This document shows, piece by piece, positions 1-11,341 of a DNA stretch of 64,000 nt; the stretch's first letter is position 1, and every line of letters begins with the position of its first letter. Origin of the DNA: Utricularia gibba (taxonomy: Eukaryota > Streptophyta > Magnoliopsida > Lamiales > Lentibulariaceae); NCBI GenBank assembly GCA_002189035.1, contig NEEC01000010.1, forward strand, positions 1,116,001-1,180,000. The letters run 5' to 3'. The notes beneath the pieces are model-generated. The model saw only the letters and a list, made by a program, of their open reading frames with translations, was not told the origin of the DNA and did no database searches. The translations under genes were made by a program, and so were the position numbers.

Positions 1-869
1 GTCATTGCAATCTTGATGCAGCGCCTGGTCCTTGTTGATAACAAGGTCAGGACTGACAAGACATATCCTGCAGGATTCATGGGTACGATCCAAATTCTCA
101 TAAAATACCCGTTTTAGACTGGTGTTCCCCGGTTACTCCGTTTGTCTAATGTCTGTGTACCTTAATTCCTCTTTACTACATGTTTGTTGTTTGTCTGGCT
201 ATTCATTGAATTTCTCTTGATTGGGAACCTCCTCCATCTTAGATGTTGTCTCTATTCCGAAGACCAATGAAAATTTCCGCCTTCTGTATGACACCAAGGG
301 CCGCTTCCGTCTCCATTCTATCAGAGATGAGGAGGCAAAGGTATTTCTGAAGCTCATGGATATCTCACATCTTCATCACTGTTGGAAAAATCTACAGTTC
401 ACTTGATATAACATGCGTCCATTATTTCTGCCTGCAGTTTAAGCTTTGCAAAGTGAGGTCAGTCCAGTTTGGAAAGAAGGGTATTCCATACCTGAACACC
501 TACGATGGCAGGACTATCCGCTACCCTGATCCATTGATCAAGGCCAACGACACCATAAAGCTGGACTTGGAGGAGAACAAAATCGTTGATTTCATCAAAT
601 TCGATGTGGGGAATGTCGTTATGGTCACTGGTGGAAGAAACAGAGGCCGTGTTGGTGTGATCAGAAACAGGGAGAAACACAAGGGAACCTTCGAGACAAT
701 CCACGTCGAGGACGCCACCGGACATGCTTTCGCCACTCGTCTGAGCAATGTCTTCACTATTGGCAAGGGCACAAAGCCCTGGGTGTCACTCCCCAAAGGT
801 AAAGGCATCAAGTTGTCCGTCATCGAAGAGTCCAGGAAAAGGCTCGCAGCTCAAGCCGCCACCTCTTAG
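1..869 (+). CDS. RPS4: 40S ribosomal protein S4 (eS4), 3' part
   Basis: Structural protein of the small cytosolic ribosomal subunit. The window opens inside an exon in frame 1, so the N-terminal half lies outside. Three exons are visible: 1-82, 243-340 and 438-869, with GT-AG introns whose phases agree (phase 1, then 0). The product contains family landmarks such as [52 protein letters not shown] and the KOW-type stretch [18 protein letters not shown], and ends LAAQAATS before TAG at 867-869. Conservation with plant eS4 proteins is very high and no frame break is seen. About 600 bases separate its stop from the PYL gene; the first part of that spacer is presumably its 3' UTR. Identification is essentially certain; only the missing 5' end limits the annotation. 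Confidence 0.97.
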
Positions 870-1470
870 GCTGAAATTGGTGGTGTATCTCTCTCTTTTC
901 CTGCGCTCTGCTAAACTCCTCCTTTCAAGGCTTTTTATTCCATGACTTGTTCTTTTCATTCACCAGACTTGTGCATTGCACCTCCACTGTTGTCATGACC
1001 TCGATCTTCTTCTGGTTTTGATGGGCGCTCGCATAGAGGCTTGTGATGAACTGTCAAACTTGTTGTCTACATGTTCTAATGCTTTGTACAGGCTGATGAA
1101 TCACGACAGAGATGGAGAGAAACAACACTGAACTTTGCAGGATTCTTAAATAAGAATTAAAAGGGATGGAATCTGGGCCATGTAAGCACAGGGATCGTAT
1201 GAACCAAAATGAAAGTGCTGCCGACAGGCTGCTTGTCTCCTCCACTCCATTTGCAATAAACCTCCGAGCAAATGAGAATCTCAGCCTGTCCTGCAACCTC
1301 CTCAACTCCTTGCCCGTTTTACCCTTTTCAGAATCCGGATGGATCGGATCCAACCCGGGATCAGTGGCATGGATGATCGAGGGGTGTGATGGTCAAATTG
1401 GGGGAGTAGTGTAGTGGGCGGTTTAGGATGATTACTTATTAACAACTTGGGGGTGTTTACGTCATTTCCG

Positions 1471-2160
1471 ATGACACAACTTGCGCAGCTCCCTTTAAGT
1501 GATTCGTACGACGGAGTTGCTCGGGACTACGAAGAGACTTGCGATATGCCTGCGGATGCTCCCAATTCATCGGTGGTTCTCGAGAGGATCAGCGACTCGC
1601 CGCCTTGCGGAGGAGGTGGAGGGTGTAAGCAAGTGTATCGGCAACCCGCGGCGGCGCAGGTGCCGGAGCACGTGCTCCGGTACCACACCCACTCCGCGGG
1701 GACGAATCAGTGCTGCTCCGCCGTGACCCAGTTCATCGCCGCTCCAATCTCCACAGTCTGGTCGGTCGTCCGCCGCTTCGACAACCCCCAGGCGTACAAA
1801 AACTTCGTCAAGAGCTGCCATCTAGTGATCGGGACCGGCGACGTGGGCACCGTGCGTGAGATTCAGGTGATCTCCGGCTTGCCGGCGGTGAGTAGCACCG
1901 AGCGCCTCGAGATTCTGGACGACGAGCGCCACATCATCAGCTTCCGGGTCGTCGGAGGCGACCACCGTTTGGTTAATTACCGGTCAGTGACGACCCTCCA
2001 CGAGGCGGAGAACGGCGGCGGCACGGTGGTTGTCGAATCGTACGTTGTGGATGTTCCTCAAGGAAACACCAAAGAAGAAACCTGCGTTTTCGTAGACACC
2101 ATCGTGAGATGCAATCTCCAGTCCTTGGCTCGGATCGCCGAAAACACCCGTCGCGTCTGA
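1471..2160 (+). CDS. PYL: PYR/PYL/RCAR abscisic acid receptor, PYL4-6 type
   Basis: Intronless 229-residue START-fold receptor that binds abscisic acid and then inhibits clade A PP2C phosphatases in cytosol and nucleus. Seen directly: the gate loop SGLPA at about residues 135-139, the latch HRL at 165-167, the ABA-carboxylate lysine in YKNFVKSC (about K114), and the STERLEILDDE strand. The N-terminal extension carrying HTHSAGTNQCCSAV just before the core is characteristic of the monomeric PYL4/5/6 subfamily, which also lacks introns. I chose the ATG at 1471; the open frame extends a few codons upstream but contains no earlier ATG. The coding region is clearly more GC-rich than the flanks, as is usual for intronless PYL genes. 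No key residue is missing, so the gene looks functional. Exact orthology (PYL4, 5 or 6) is not assigned. Confidence 0.96.
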   Translation: MTQLAQLPLSDSYDGVARDYEETCDMPADAPNSSVVLERISDSPPCGGGGGCKQVYRQPAAAQVPEHVLRYHTHSAGTNQCCSAVTQFIAAPISTVWSVVRRFDNPQAYKNFVKSCHLVIGTGDVGTVREIQVISGLPAVSSTERLEILDDERHIISFRVVGGDHRLVNYRSVTTLHEAENGGGTVVVESYVVDVPQGNTKEETCVFVDTIVRCNLQSLARIAENTRRV

Positions 2161-5100
2161 ATCCCCATCTCCCTGCGAACACAAACCGGATAGAAAGTGT
2201 AAATTTGATGGTTTTCGGGGTGGAAAGTTTGCAATTTGACGAGTTTGTAGGGATTGGAATTTGATTAAGTGAGAAGAAAGCGATGAACGGTAGAGATTGG
2301 ATTGAGTTGATCGAACGCCTGTGGAATAAAGATGCCCAACTTTATCTTGCAACTCGGTGTTTGTCTACTTGTTTTCCATATGTCCCTGTCCTAACTACAA
2401 TAAAAGACCCACTTGTTTGCATGGTAAAATCAAACACCACTTTTTTTTTCTCAAAAAAACATAAAAAATATTTTTACCACTAATTTATTTAATATTCAAA
2501 TATTATTTTCCTTATTTTAAAATGAACACTACAGAAACCTTCATTATTTGAGTGGAGCTTTAATTTAATAATAGAAATTCAACATCACATGTATTGGATG
2601 ATATAGCTTTGGATGAATTCAATACTTGAATAAATACATAAATAATTATGTTAATTTTAAATATGAATGTATATAATTCTGAATTTGGGTTTAATAATTT
2701 TATTTTTCTGAATGAATTAATGCTAAATATTGTTGGAATAATTTGCATTGGTTGAATTTGGACTATCATATCTGTTTTTAATGTTTGGGCATTGATTAAC
2801 TCTCAACCGTACAAATCTATTTGGAAGTTTAATAAAAATACTAGATTAATGGTTTTTTATAAATAAATTCTATCCTAAAAATAAAAAAAATAGAAATACT
2901 TTTTATTTTAAAAAAGTTATAGATCCTCGTTTTCTAATTTATTATGCTATGTTTGCTATCCTTGCAAAAAAACAGTTTTTGAAAATCCATTTTAATAAAA
3001 TAGAATTTGTGGTTTGGTAGCTTCTTGAAAATAAATAAATAAATTTATGTTATTCTTAGAGCAAAAGTTGCGTATGTTTTCCTAACAAACCTTCTTCAAG
3101 TAAAACAAAAACAAAATAATTCTAAAGGAGTAGTTCCCAACTTATGTATAAAATAACTAGATAGTGTGTTTCTAAGGTTTTAGAAATATAAAATGAGAAA
3201 CTAGTCAAAATCCATGACTTAATGGAAAAATTAAAAAAAAAACAAAGATATAATAAAGTTGTTTTCTCAATAACATTAATATAAACTATTAAAAGTCAAA
3301 CCACTTTACATGAAAGTGTATGAAACCACTTTACTACTACAAAATATGGTTTCAATCAGACTTAAAATAATTTATACAAAAGACATAATCTTTAGATCAC
3401 CTAGACAACTCAATGACAATAGTATATTTACATAATTAATCACTTGTTCTTTAAGTTGATAAGAGGATCTTTACTCCACCCTTTCCTCTTCTGCAATAAA
3501 ATAGAAATAGAGTATTGACATTATTGGATTAAAAGAAGATAATTAATAAGTAAAATTATGAAATATATCAAAATATATTTCAAAGAAAAATAAATAAATA
3601 TATTGGGAGTTCATTATTCTATTCTCTCTGATTTCCTACAATTCTTTGACTTTGATTTCACCATTAGATTATAACAAATGAGGTTTGATGTCTCTATTCA
3701 TGAAATTAGACCAAAAGTACTATCAACTAATTGAAATTTGATAGACTTAAGCTATAAACTTGTAATATTTGCCTTGCTAGCAACAACCTTACTTGATAGT
3801 CATTCTTGAAGTATCATCAGCATCAAATATGTCTAATATCATGTTAGTCTTGCTTCCCATGGCTAAGCTTGAGGCCAAGTATACTCCATACAAAGCATAT
3901 TTGATAGGCATGTAAGAGACAAGATTTCTGTAATCAAGATATATGTCTAAATATTTGAAATGTATATCTATCTTCTAAATATGATAATATTCAAATGTAT
4001 CAATAGCATATCTGAATCTTATCTGATAATGAATCTATCTTCAAAATTCAAAGGAACACCTATTTATAGAGGTACATTCCATATTTGGAGGAATAATATT
4101 CCAAAGAAAGTTGATAGTGCATATTTAAAAACTTGATATATGCATAGAGGATTTCCAAGGAAACTTTTCATGGGAGATTCTTTGGAGTTAGGAAGAGAAC
4201 TTCATCTATTTGTTTATATATGATTCATATCTACAACTTACAACATCGTGTTTTGTTATACGATATTGTATTGATTATCTTGTTGCATTAATTCATCTCG
4301 TTCTAATGAAATGGTATATTGAGCACCCCTTCTTTTTCCTCTGGGTTACCGAAGTTTATATTTTTGTCTTTCGATCAATCCTAATAAAGCTACGTTATCA
4401 GGTATGAGCATACAATCTCACGTATTTTGTAATTATTACATAAACTTCATATTTAGAATATTTTGAAAAATGTTGGGATAACTCCATCTATTTGTTATTG
4501 ACATCAGGCCTCATCTAAAAGCTAATAGAGGTAGTTTTCAAAAATAAAAAAGAAATGTGTAAAAAGAATCTCTTTGCATAAAAATGTGAATTTTTCATTG
4601 GGACTCAAAACAATTGCCAAGGTTTGAAAAAAACAATTTGTACCATATATAATGCGAAATTCATAATCTCAACCCTTCAAGAGTATTCAATTGATTCTAA
4701 AAGATAAAGAAACTAGATTATAAAGCAAAAAAATTTCATAAATATAAATGAAATAACAAGTCATTTGGTAATAAAATTGAATATATAAGAAAAATAGTTT
4801 TTCTGTATTAATAACTATTCTTGTATACTAGTTGAGATAATTATTAACATTCATCCCACTAACTATGATTTTTACACTTCATTACACCTTTTCTATATTT
4901 GAGAACTTCTTATATAATAATTTATTTCAATTATCAGTATACACTATAAATTAGAATTTCCAATTACTATCTTTCTGTATTCTCTAGTTTTTTTGTGCAT
5001 TACTTAAACTTCTCCCTCTTATGGTTCTTTTAGAACTCGAAAAATGAAATTTACAATGATAACCCTCATGTTAATTCATTTTCTTATAAAGCTAAATAGA

Positions 5101-6009
5101 CTGATAACACTTGAGAACTTATCAATGATTGTCCATTGTCCTTTTTCTTATTTCCCCTTTTATTTGACATAACGATTAATCATGTTTCATTAGCTAACTT
5201 TCCACTTATACTAAAAATCTTTGTTTGTTACTATGACAATGCTTACTTAGACTTCCTAAATACCAATGTAAATCTAACTTGATTTGAAAAATTTGAAAAA
5301 AATAATGAAATATACTTTTCTAAGTCATTACATTCTTTACAATGATGAGTTATGGATATTCTGCAAGAATGTTATTTTTCACTTTCCATATCCCTTCTTC
5401 CTCTCCATACTTGATCCATTGCTCTTTCTCCTTAGCTTTTCCTCTTTGGTCAAAATTCTCATGTGAAGGCCTTGTTAGTAAATTGTTAATATATCTTTTG
5501 TTATTTAGAATTAATAAATTGGCGGTCAAATTAATGTGATAAAAAAGTGTTATTATTGTAATTTGCATAATCTTTTTGATTTAATGATGATCATTAGAGC
5601 ACCGATTTGTTACTACAAATGTTGCAGCAAATAAGTGAACATAAAAGTAGCACGTGCTTGCTATATTTCTTCCAAAAAAAGAACCCAATGGTTATCGCAA
5701 CTATTTATTTTAAAAATGAATATAATTCATTTTTTGATTTAATCAGTATTTTGAGTTAAATTCTTTTTATAAATAATTGAAATAAATTTATTAATTTTTA
5801 ATTATATTTATCATAAAAATTTAAGAATATTAGAAAAAATGAAATAACTAATTCTAAAATTATAATTTTTAGATTTTTTTAATTTTTTTTACAACAAATT
5901 ATTAGATGGAACTTTAAAAAAAAAAAAGAAAAACTATGCATTGCAATTGAAACCCATCATTTTAAATCAGTGTTTACAACGCAAAACCCATCATCATGGT
6001 GGAGTGATC
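2161..6009. other. AT-rich intergenic spacer, no gene seen
   Basis: After the PYL 3' UTR, 3.7 kb of A/T-rich DNA holds only short chance open frames with no recognisable protein. The segment around 3840-4410 looks retroelement-like: a TATA-like CTATTTATAGAGG near 4070, an AATAAA near 4384, and a final TATCAGG/GAGCAT stretch reminiscent of a tRNA-Met primer site. No internal coding region follows, so this is at most a solo-LTR relic. The last part is presumed promoter of the TBL gene. Confidence 0.5.
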
Positions 6010-7455
6010 ATGTTCCCAGAACCCGCCGTACCATCATCGAATCTCTTGGCCTCGCAGCGCTCTTCATCGTTCTAGCCACGGTTGCGCTTTTCGCTAACGA
6101 CGGTGATCTCAATCAAAGAGCGCTTACTGGAGTTGCATCCAGGAGGAATGGTTCCGGCGGCGACCTCTTCTCCGGAAGATGGATTTTTGACGAGCGGTAT
6201 CGTCCGATGTACGACGAGAAGAGATGCTCCTTCATGGAGGCTACGTTCGCTTGTGAAACCTACGGGAGGAAGGATTTGAAGTATCAGCGATGGAGATGGG
6301 AGCCTCTTTCAAGCCATCTCCCAAGGTTAGTTTTCCGGTGTTCCGAACTTAGGAATTAGGATATGGGGTTCTTTAAATTATAAACTTTCTTAAAACTAGA
6401 AAGAAACAGAAACATATACCTGGTTTTCGGATCGAATCAATCGTGTATTGGAGCAGGTTCGATGGGGGCGCACTTTTGGAAAGACTGAGGGGGAAGAAGC
6501 TTCTCTTCGTGGGGGATTCAGTGAATAGGAATCAATGGGTTTCTTTGCTCTGTATGATGGAGTCCTCTCTTCCTGCGTCATCCAACAAAACAGTAGTTTC
6601 CGATGGGAGTCTGTACTCGTTCCATGACATGGTAGGCGAATTCAAGAGCTTCCTGCACCACATTTTTAGTACCTGCCTATGGATCTCGCTTTTCTCACGA
6701 AGGAGTACAAGACGACGATCGGATTCTACTGGTCACCGTTCCTCCTGGAATCCAACTGCGACGTCATGCGGAAGCATCGCCCCGAAGGGTGCGTGATCAG
6801 ATTCGGATCCATTGAGAAGCACGCAAGGCACTGGAACGATGCCGATTTCCTCATCTTCAACTCCCACACCTGGTGGCTTAGTCCATCCCTAACCTTCATG
6901 TACCACTACTACTACCAGGCACTCTTCTTGAAGGCCGCTTAGGCTTCTGAAATCATTTTCCTCCATTGGGTGCAGGTGGGGTTCTTTTGGAAGCCCCGAT
7001 GCGACGTACAAGCCGTTGAAGATGAAACGCCGTCGTTACGAGATGGCCCTGAACGCTTGGGCGACGTGGCTGGAGATCAACGTGAACAGAACCAAAACCA
7101 GACTCTTCTTCATGAGCCTCTCGCCATTTCTATTTACTAAGGATCCCAGGAGACACTGTTACAACAAAAGCAAGCCTCTCTTCGTCCCGGGCCAGCTGGG
7201 GAACCAGAGCATGATGCTTGCTGCGGGCGAGGCGATCAAGCAGCTTAGGGAGAGAGGCGTCCACGTCGAGTTTCTGCGGATAACGGAGATGTCCGAGTGC
7301 AGAGTGGATGCCCATCCGTCCGTTTTCCGGTATTTTTATCAGCCGTTGCCCGCTTCGAGGACCCGCTGCTGTACTCCGATTGCCTGCATTGGTGTCTCCC
7401 CGGAGTTCCGGATGTTTGGAATCAAATCCTCTACGCGTACATCATGAAGCCGTGA
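6010..7455 (+). CDS. TBL: Trichome birefringence-like (TBL) protein, two apparent 1-base deletions
   Basis: Member of the PMR5/Cas1p TBL family, Golgi type II membrane O-acetyltransferases acting on cell-wall polysaccharides such as xylan. Exons inferred: 6010-6325, 6457-6631, 6703-6872, 6976-7455; the second intron is only 71 bp. Seen: an N-terminal membrane segment ([20 protein letters not shown]), the TBL-domain start FSGRWIFDE, the esterase GDS motif in [24 protein letters not shown], and the C-terminal DxxH motif in [15 protein letters not shown]. The resemblance is to the TBL33/34/35 group. The reading frame has no ATG unless one base is added in CCC at 6022-6024, and the DxxH motif is reached only if one is added near CCC at 7349-7351. 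The usual SPTH..W stretch is replaced by SPFLFTKDP, so genuine decay cannot be excluded. About 380 residues if repaired. Confidence 0.85.
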
Positions 7456-7718
7456 TCAAAATGTAAGTGAGAGTGGACGGATTCCTGTTTTTGATACCGG
7501 CGACTTGGAATTTCGACGACGGCGGGGCTGGTTTCTGGTTTTTGATAGTGCTACCATGACTGTAATATTTCCGTGAGTTTCTGAAGTAAATTAGAATTTA
7601 AAAATATTTTTATCGTAGTTATTCACTTGAATAGGATTAGCTCGAGTGCTTCCGGCTCCGTCTTTTCTGTTGAACCCTACCGTCGCCCTGGCGGGCGGCG
7701 CGGCGCGGCGCTGACATC

Positions 7719-10700
7719 ATGGAGCAACGCCTCCTCTCTGAAATTGTCGGTTCGATCGATCGAAAAACGTTGCTCTCTTTGAACTCCAACGACGCAGTTC
7801 TTGCTCTAATCAGTAACCCATCCACTTCCGATTCAACTCTTTCGTCTCTGTTAGAAATCCTGGTACGCCACCTCCGAAACCCGGAATCTGATCACCAAAC
7901 TGTGGTTTCTTTGCTCTCTGCTCTCTGTAATTGTCATCCGGATCTTCGCCGTCGTGTCGTTGCCGTGGCCCTTGAATTCATTCGCCTCCCATGGTTACCG
8001 ATTCCCTTACTGCCCCATGTGCTCTCCCTTCTTGACCCGGCCGAATCTTCTGACTTTGACCCGTTTTCCGACGAGTCCCTGTTTCTCTCGCTCTGCTTCT
8101 GCCTCTCTGTGAAAACTAGAAGATGGGCTCTTACTAATATGAGTAGGTTCCGCATCAGGCAGTCTGTGTTTCTCACTGTGCTGTTGGGCTTTACTAAGGA
8201 TCCGTATCCGTCTATTAGGAAGTCGGCGTTAGATGCCTTGGTGAAGCTGAGAAACGATCTTGTCGTGGAGGACAGAAATTTGATCCAAGGTGGATATTTT
8301 CGTGCAGTTGAGCTTCTTTTTGATGCCGAAAAGTCTGTACGATGTTCAGCTGTTCATGTGGTTTGTGTTCTACATTTTGTTTCCCGAAAGAGTTGATATT
8401 AATCTTGCTAAGCCTTCTTCGTCTATGTGGGAAGGTGAATATCCCAATAACTGGTTATGCTTTCTTTTTTATCTTCAGGTTGGTGAGCTAGGAAGATTGG
8501 CTTACTCGCTGAGTCCTGAAGACAGTAAGGGAGAATGGTCTGATGCGTTGTTTCTACAGGTTTAATCTGATTCTTTTGCGAATAGTGTGGCACATATGGC
8601 CAGTCTCTTGATAATAGTTACCCGTTAGCCAGTTCAACTTTTTTTAGCATTGTTATTATCCATCTGCAGCTGAGTTTAATGGTAAGAGACATGGAAATGG
8701 AGATTAGGGTTGCTGCTTTTTGTGAACTAGGGAAGACTCCAACTGTGTCCAATGACATCCTTATGCAAACCTTGTCGAAGAGGTGCCTACCAGAGATTAA
8801 AGATAGAAGTTTTCATGGTCAATACACTGACAAGTTGTTTAAGATACCCGCTAGTGCTGCTGCGTACACGTTCGTTCATGGATTTGAGGACGAATTTCAT
8901 GAGGTAATTGCTGACTGTTACGTCTTAATGTCATTTCGATGATGAGATGTGATAAATAAGATCATCTTCTCATAAGGTCAGGAAATCTGCTTGCCATGCT
9001 ATGCAAATGCTAAGTGTTTCATCTGCTGAATTTGCTGCGCAAGCAGTGGATATAATGATGGATATGCTGAATGATGAATCGTTTGATGTACGTTCACAAT
9101 GTTTGGCAACTCTGCGTCATATTAATTTGCATAACCACTTCAAAATGAAAGAAGCCCACATAGAAATGGTATGCTTCTGATCCTGTGTAAGTTATGCAAT
9201 AATCTATGTGCAATTTTTTTCACTTTGTTAATTTGCTGCAGCTGTGTGTCACACTGGTTGATAACAATATGCTAGTGAGGTCTTCTGTCAGAGAAGTTCT
9301 CCGATTAAGTAGGCTTCCAAAGCTGGAAATGTTTAAAACATGTATTAACTCCTTCGTGGAGAACTTGGAACATTATCCGCAGGTACGTTTGCTTTGCAAG
9401 CCACTTATTGCTTATGTATGTGCAGATTTACTCATGGAAGTTCTTTACAAGGGAAAATGCAGGATGAAGCTGATATATTCAACACATTGTATAAAATGGG
9501 TTGTAACCATGGAAGATTTGTTTCCAAAATCATCCGAGAATTTTCTGAAGAGGTCAGTTTCACATATATCGCAGCATATGTTTTTTTCAGTGGTGCCTGT
9601 GTTGTAGGATTAGGTATGACATATCTTTGTTGAATCCACATGTTTGCAGCCGTGAAAAGTTTATTTCTTCATTGGGTAGAAGTTATCTTTAAAATATTGT
9701 CCAATTTTATATGGATGCAGCTAGAGCCTTCTTTTGATGGAACACTGCACTTGACTAAACCAAGAACAGTTTCATTATTAGTACTAGCGATATCAGCACC
9801 CGTGTCCTTGGATCGAAGGCTTAGCAGTATTCCTCCACAATTATTCTCATATGCTGTCACATTACTGGATAGAATATCCAATGGCCTTCGTGATGTTGCT
9901 GAGGAAACTAGCATTCTAGCATATCTGTCTCATTGTAGCAAATTCAATCTCGCCTCTGCTTCTGAAAATTTTGAAAGAGATGCAGTGTGTTTACCACTGG
10001 ATGGAAAATATGCTGACTCCAGTGACAGAGGTCGTGATCTCTATGGGCCAAATGAATTGGCAAAAGCAATGATCAAACCTGGCCATGATCATGCAGATTT
10101 GTGGATTGAAACTGCAAGCTGCACAGATTTTATTCTACAAAAAGCCGCTAGTTTATGGAAATTACTTAAACTTGGACTTGCTGAAGAAGTTCTTCAAACA
10201 TTAAGGTATCCTTCTATTGCTACAAAAACTGCACTTGAAATTTCATACTCCATATACAATTTCTGATGCATGCTTATATTTAGACATAATCCCAATCACT
10301 GGATGAATCTTCTAGATACTGGTCCATGTTGCGAAATGATAAACTGTTAGTTACATGAGCTGGAGGCATCCAGTTGTTACTGAAGTGATGGAAATTTGTT
10401 CCATGTGCAGGCTCTTTAAGGAAGAGCTGAGGAATACTTCTCGTGGTCCACACCACTCTGCTGCCGTTATCTTCACACTAAACATCTTATGTGTCATGAA
10501 GTTGCTGGCAAAGGGATCATCTGGATTGCAATTTTTTCGGTTTGATTCCAAAGCTGCTGGGACTCCAAGTGCCTTGTTGAAAGCGGAAATAAAACTGGAA
10601 GAGATGTTACATAGGTTTTCCGGGCTGCGGAAAGCTGAAAATCTGCATCTGGTGGAGCTAATGCTTGTGACTTGTGTACTGAGATTGTCTCACGGAGGGA

Positions 10701-11341
10701 ACTGTTCCTTGAGTGGCAGCATGAAAAAATTGAAGTCCCAATTGCACCGTGCAGAAGATCTGAGCGAAGGATCAGTTGGGCTTCCAAAGTTTGTGATTGA
10801 GCTTCGAAATATACTGTGGGATATTGACAACAACGATGAAGACATAATCATCGACAAGCTCCCTCAGCTTCGAAACTCTCTAGACCTCTTCTGGCTGAAA
10901 CCTTTTGCCATAACTGAAGAACTCAAATACCTGAGTGTAGAAGTCGATATTGTTGAAAATGAATACCATCGCCCTCTTCCTTTCGTTCCAGGCCTCCCTG
11001 TGGGCATTCCACTGGATATCACGCTGTGGAATATCCCTCCCGGAGCAAGATTATGGGTCTCTGCTTCTCTCGGAAGCAGACCAAGACAGTTAATTTTTCT
11101 GGATTTGGATGACTTCAAAGAATGCAGTGAAGCAAGGAAGTGTGTCTTCAATGCTCCATTCTTCTGCACACCTGATGTTAAGCGCTTCTCCTTGAAGGTG
11201 TCGATCGGCATGGAAGGGTCCTCTGAAGCTCCAGAAATGAGCAGCTTCTGCTCTGGACCCGAGCGGAAGCTCGTGTATCTTTGCAAGGAGAAGGAAGTGT
11301 TTTTGTCCAGAGCGAGGGATGAATGTAGTGCTAGTAAATAA
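7719..11341 (+). CDS. SIEL: SIEL / Integrator subunit 4-like ARM-repeat protein
   Basis: Homologue of Arabidopsis SIEL, an ARM/HEAT-repeat protein reported to bind SHORT-ROOT and related to metazoan Integrator subunit 4. Eight exons fit in frame: 7719-8360, 8479-8559, 8670-8903, 8977-9168, 9242-9382, 9463-9552, 9721-10205 and 10411-11341, giving 931 residues, close to the roughly 930-residue Arabidopsis protein. The first five introns are phase 0 and the last is phase 2. Helical repeats run through the middle, for example FTKDPYPSIRKSALDALVKL and VRKSACHAMQMLS. The C-terminal INTS4-type domain follows, with LPFVPGLPVGIPLDITLWN and RQLIFLDLDDF. The ATG at 7719 opens the first long exon. The frame is intact throughout, in contrast to the TBL gene 260 bases upstream. 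Assigned from family knowledge; nuclear and endosomal roles are inferred from the homologue. Confidence 0.9.
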
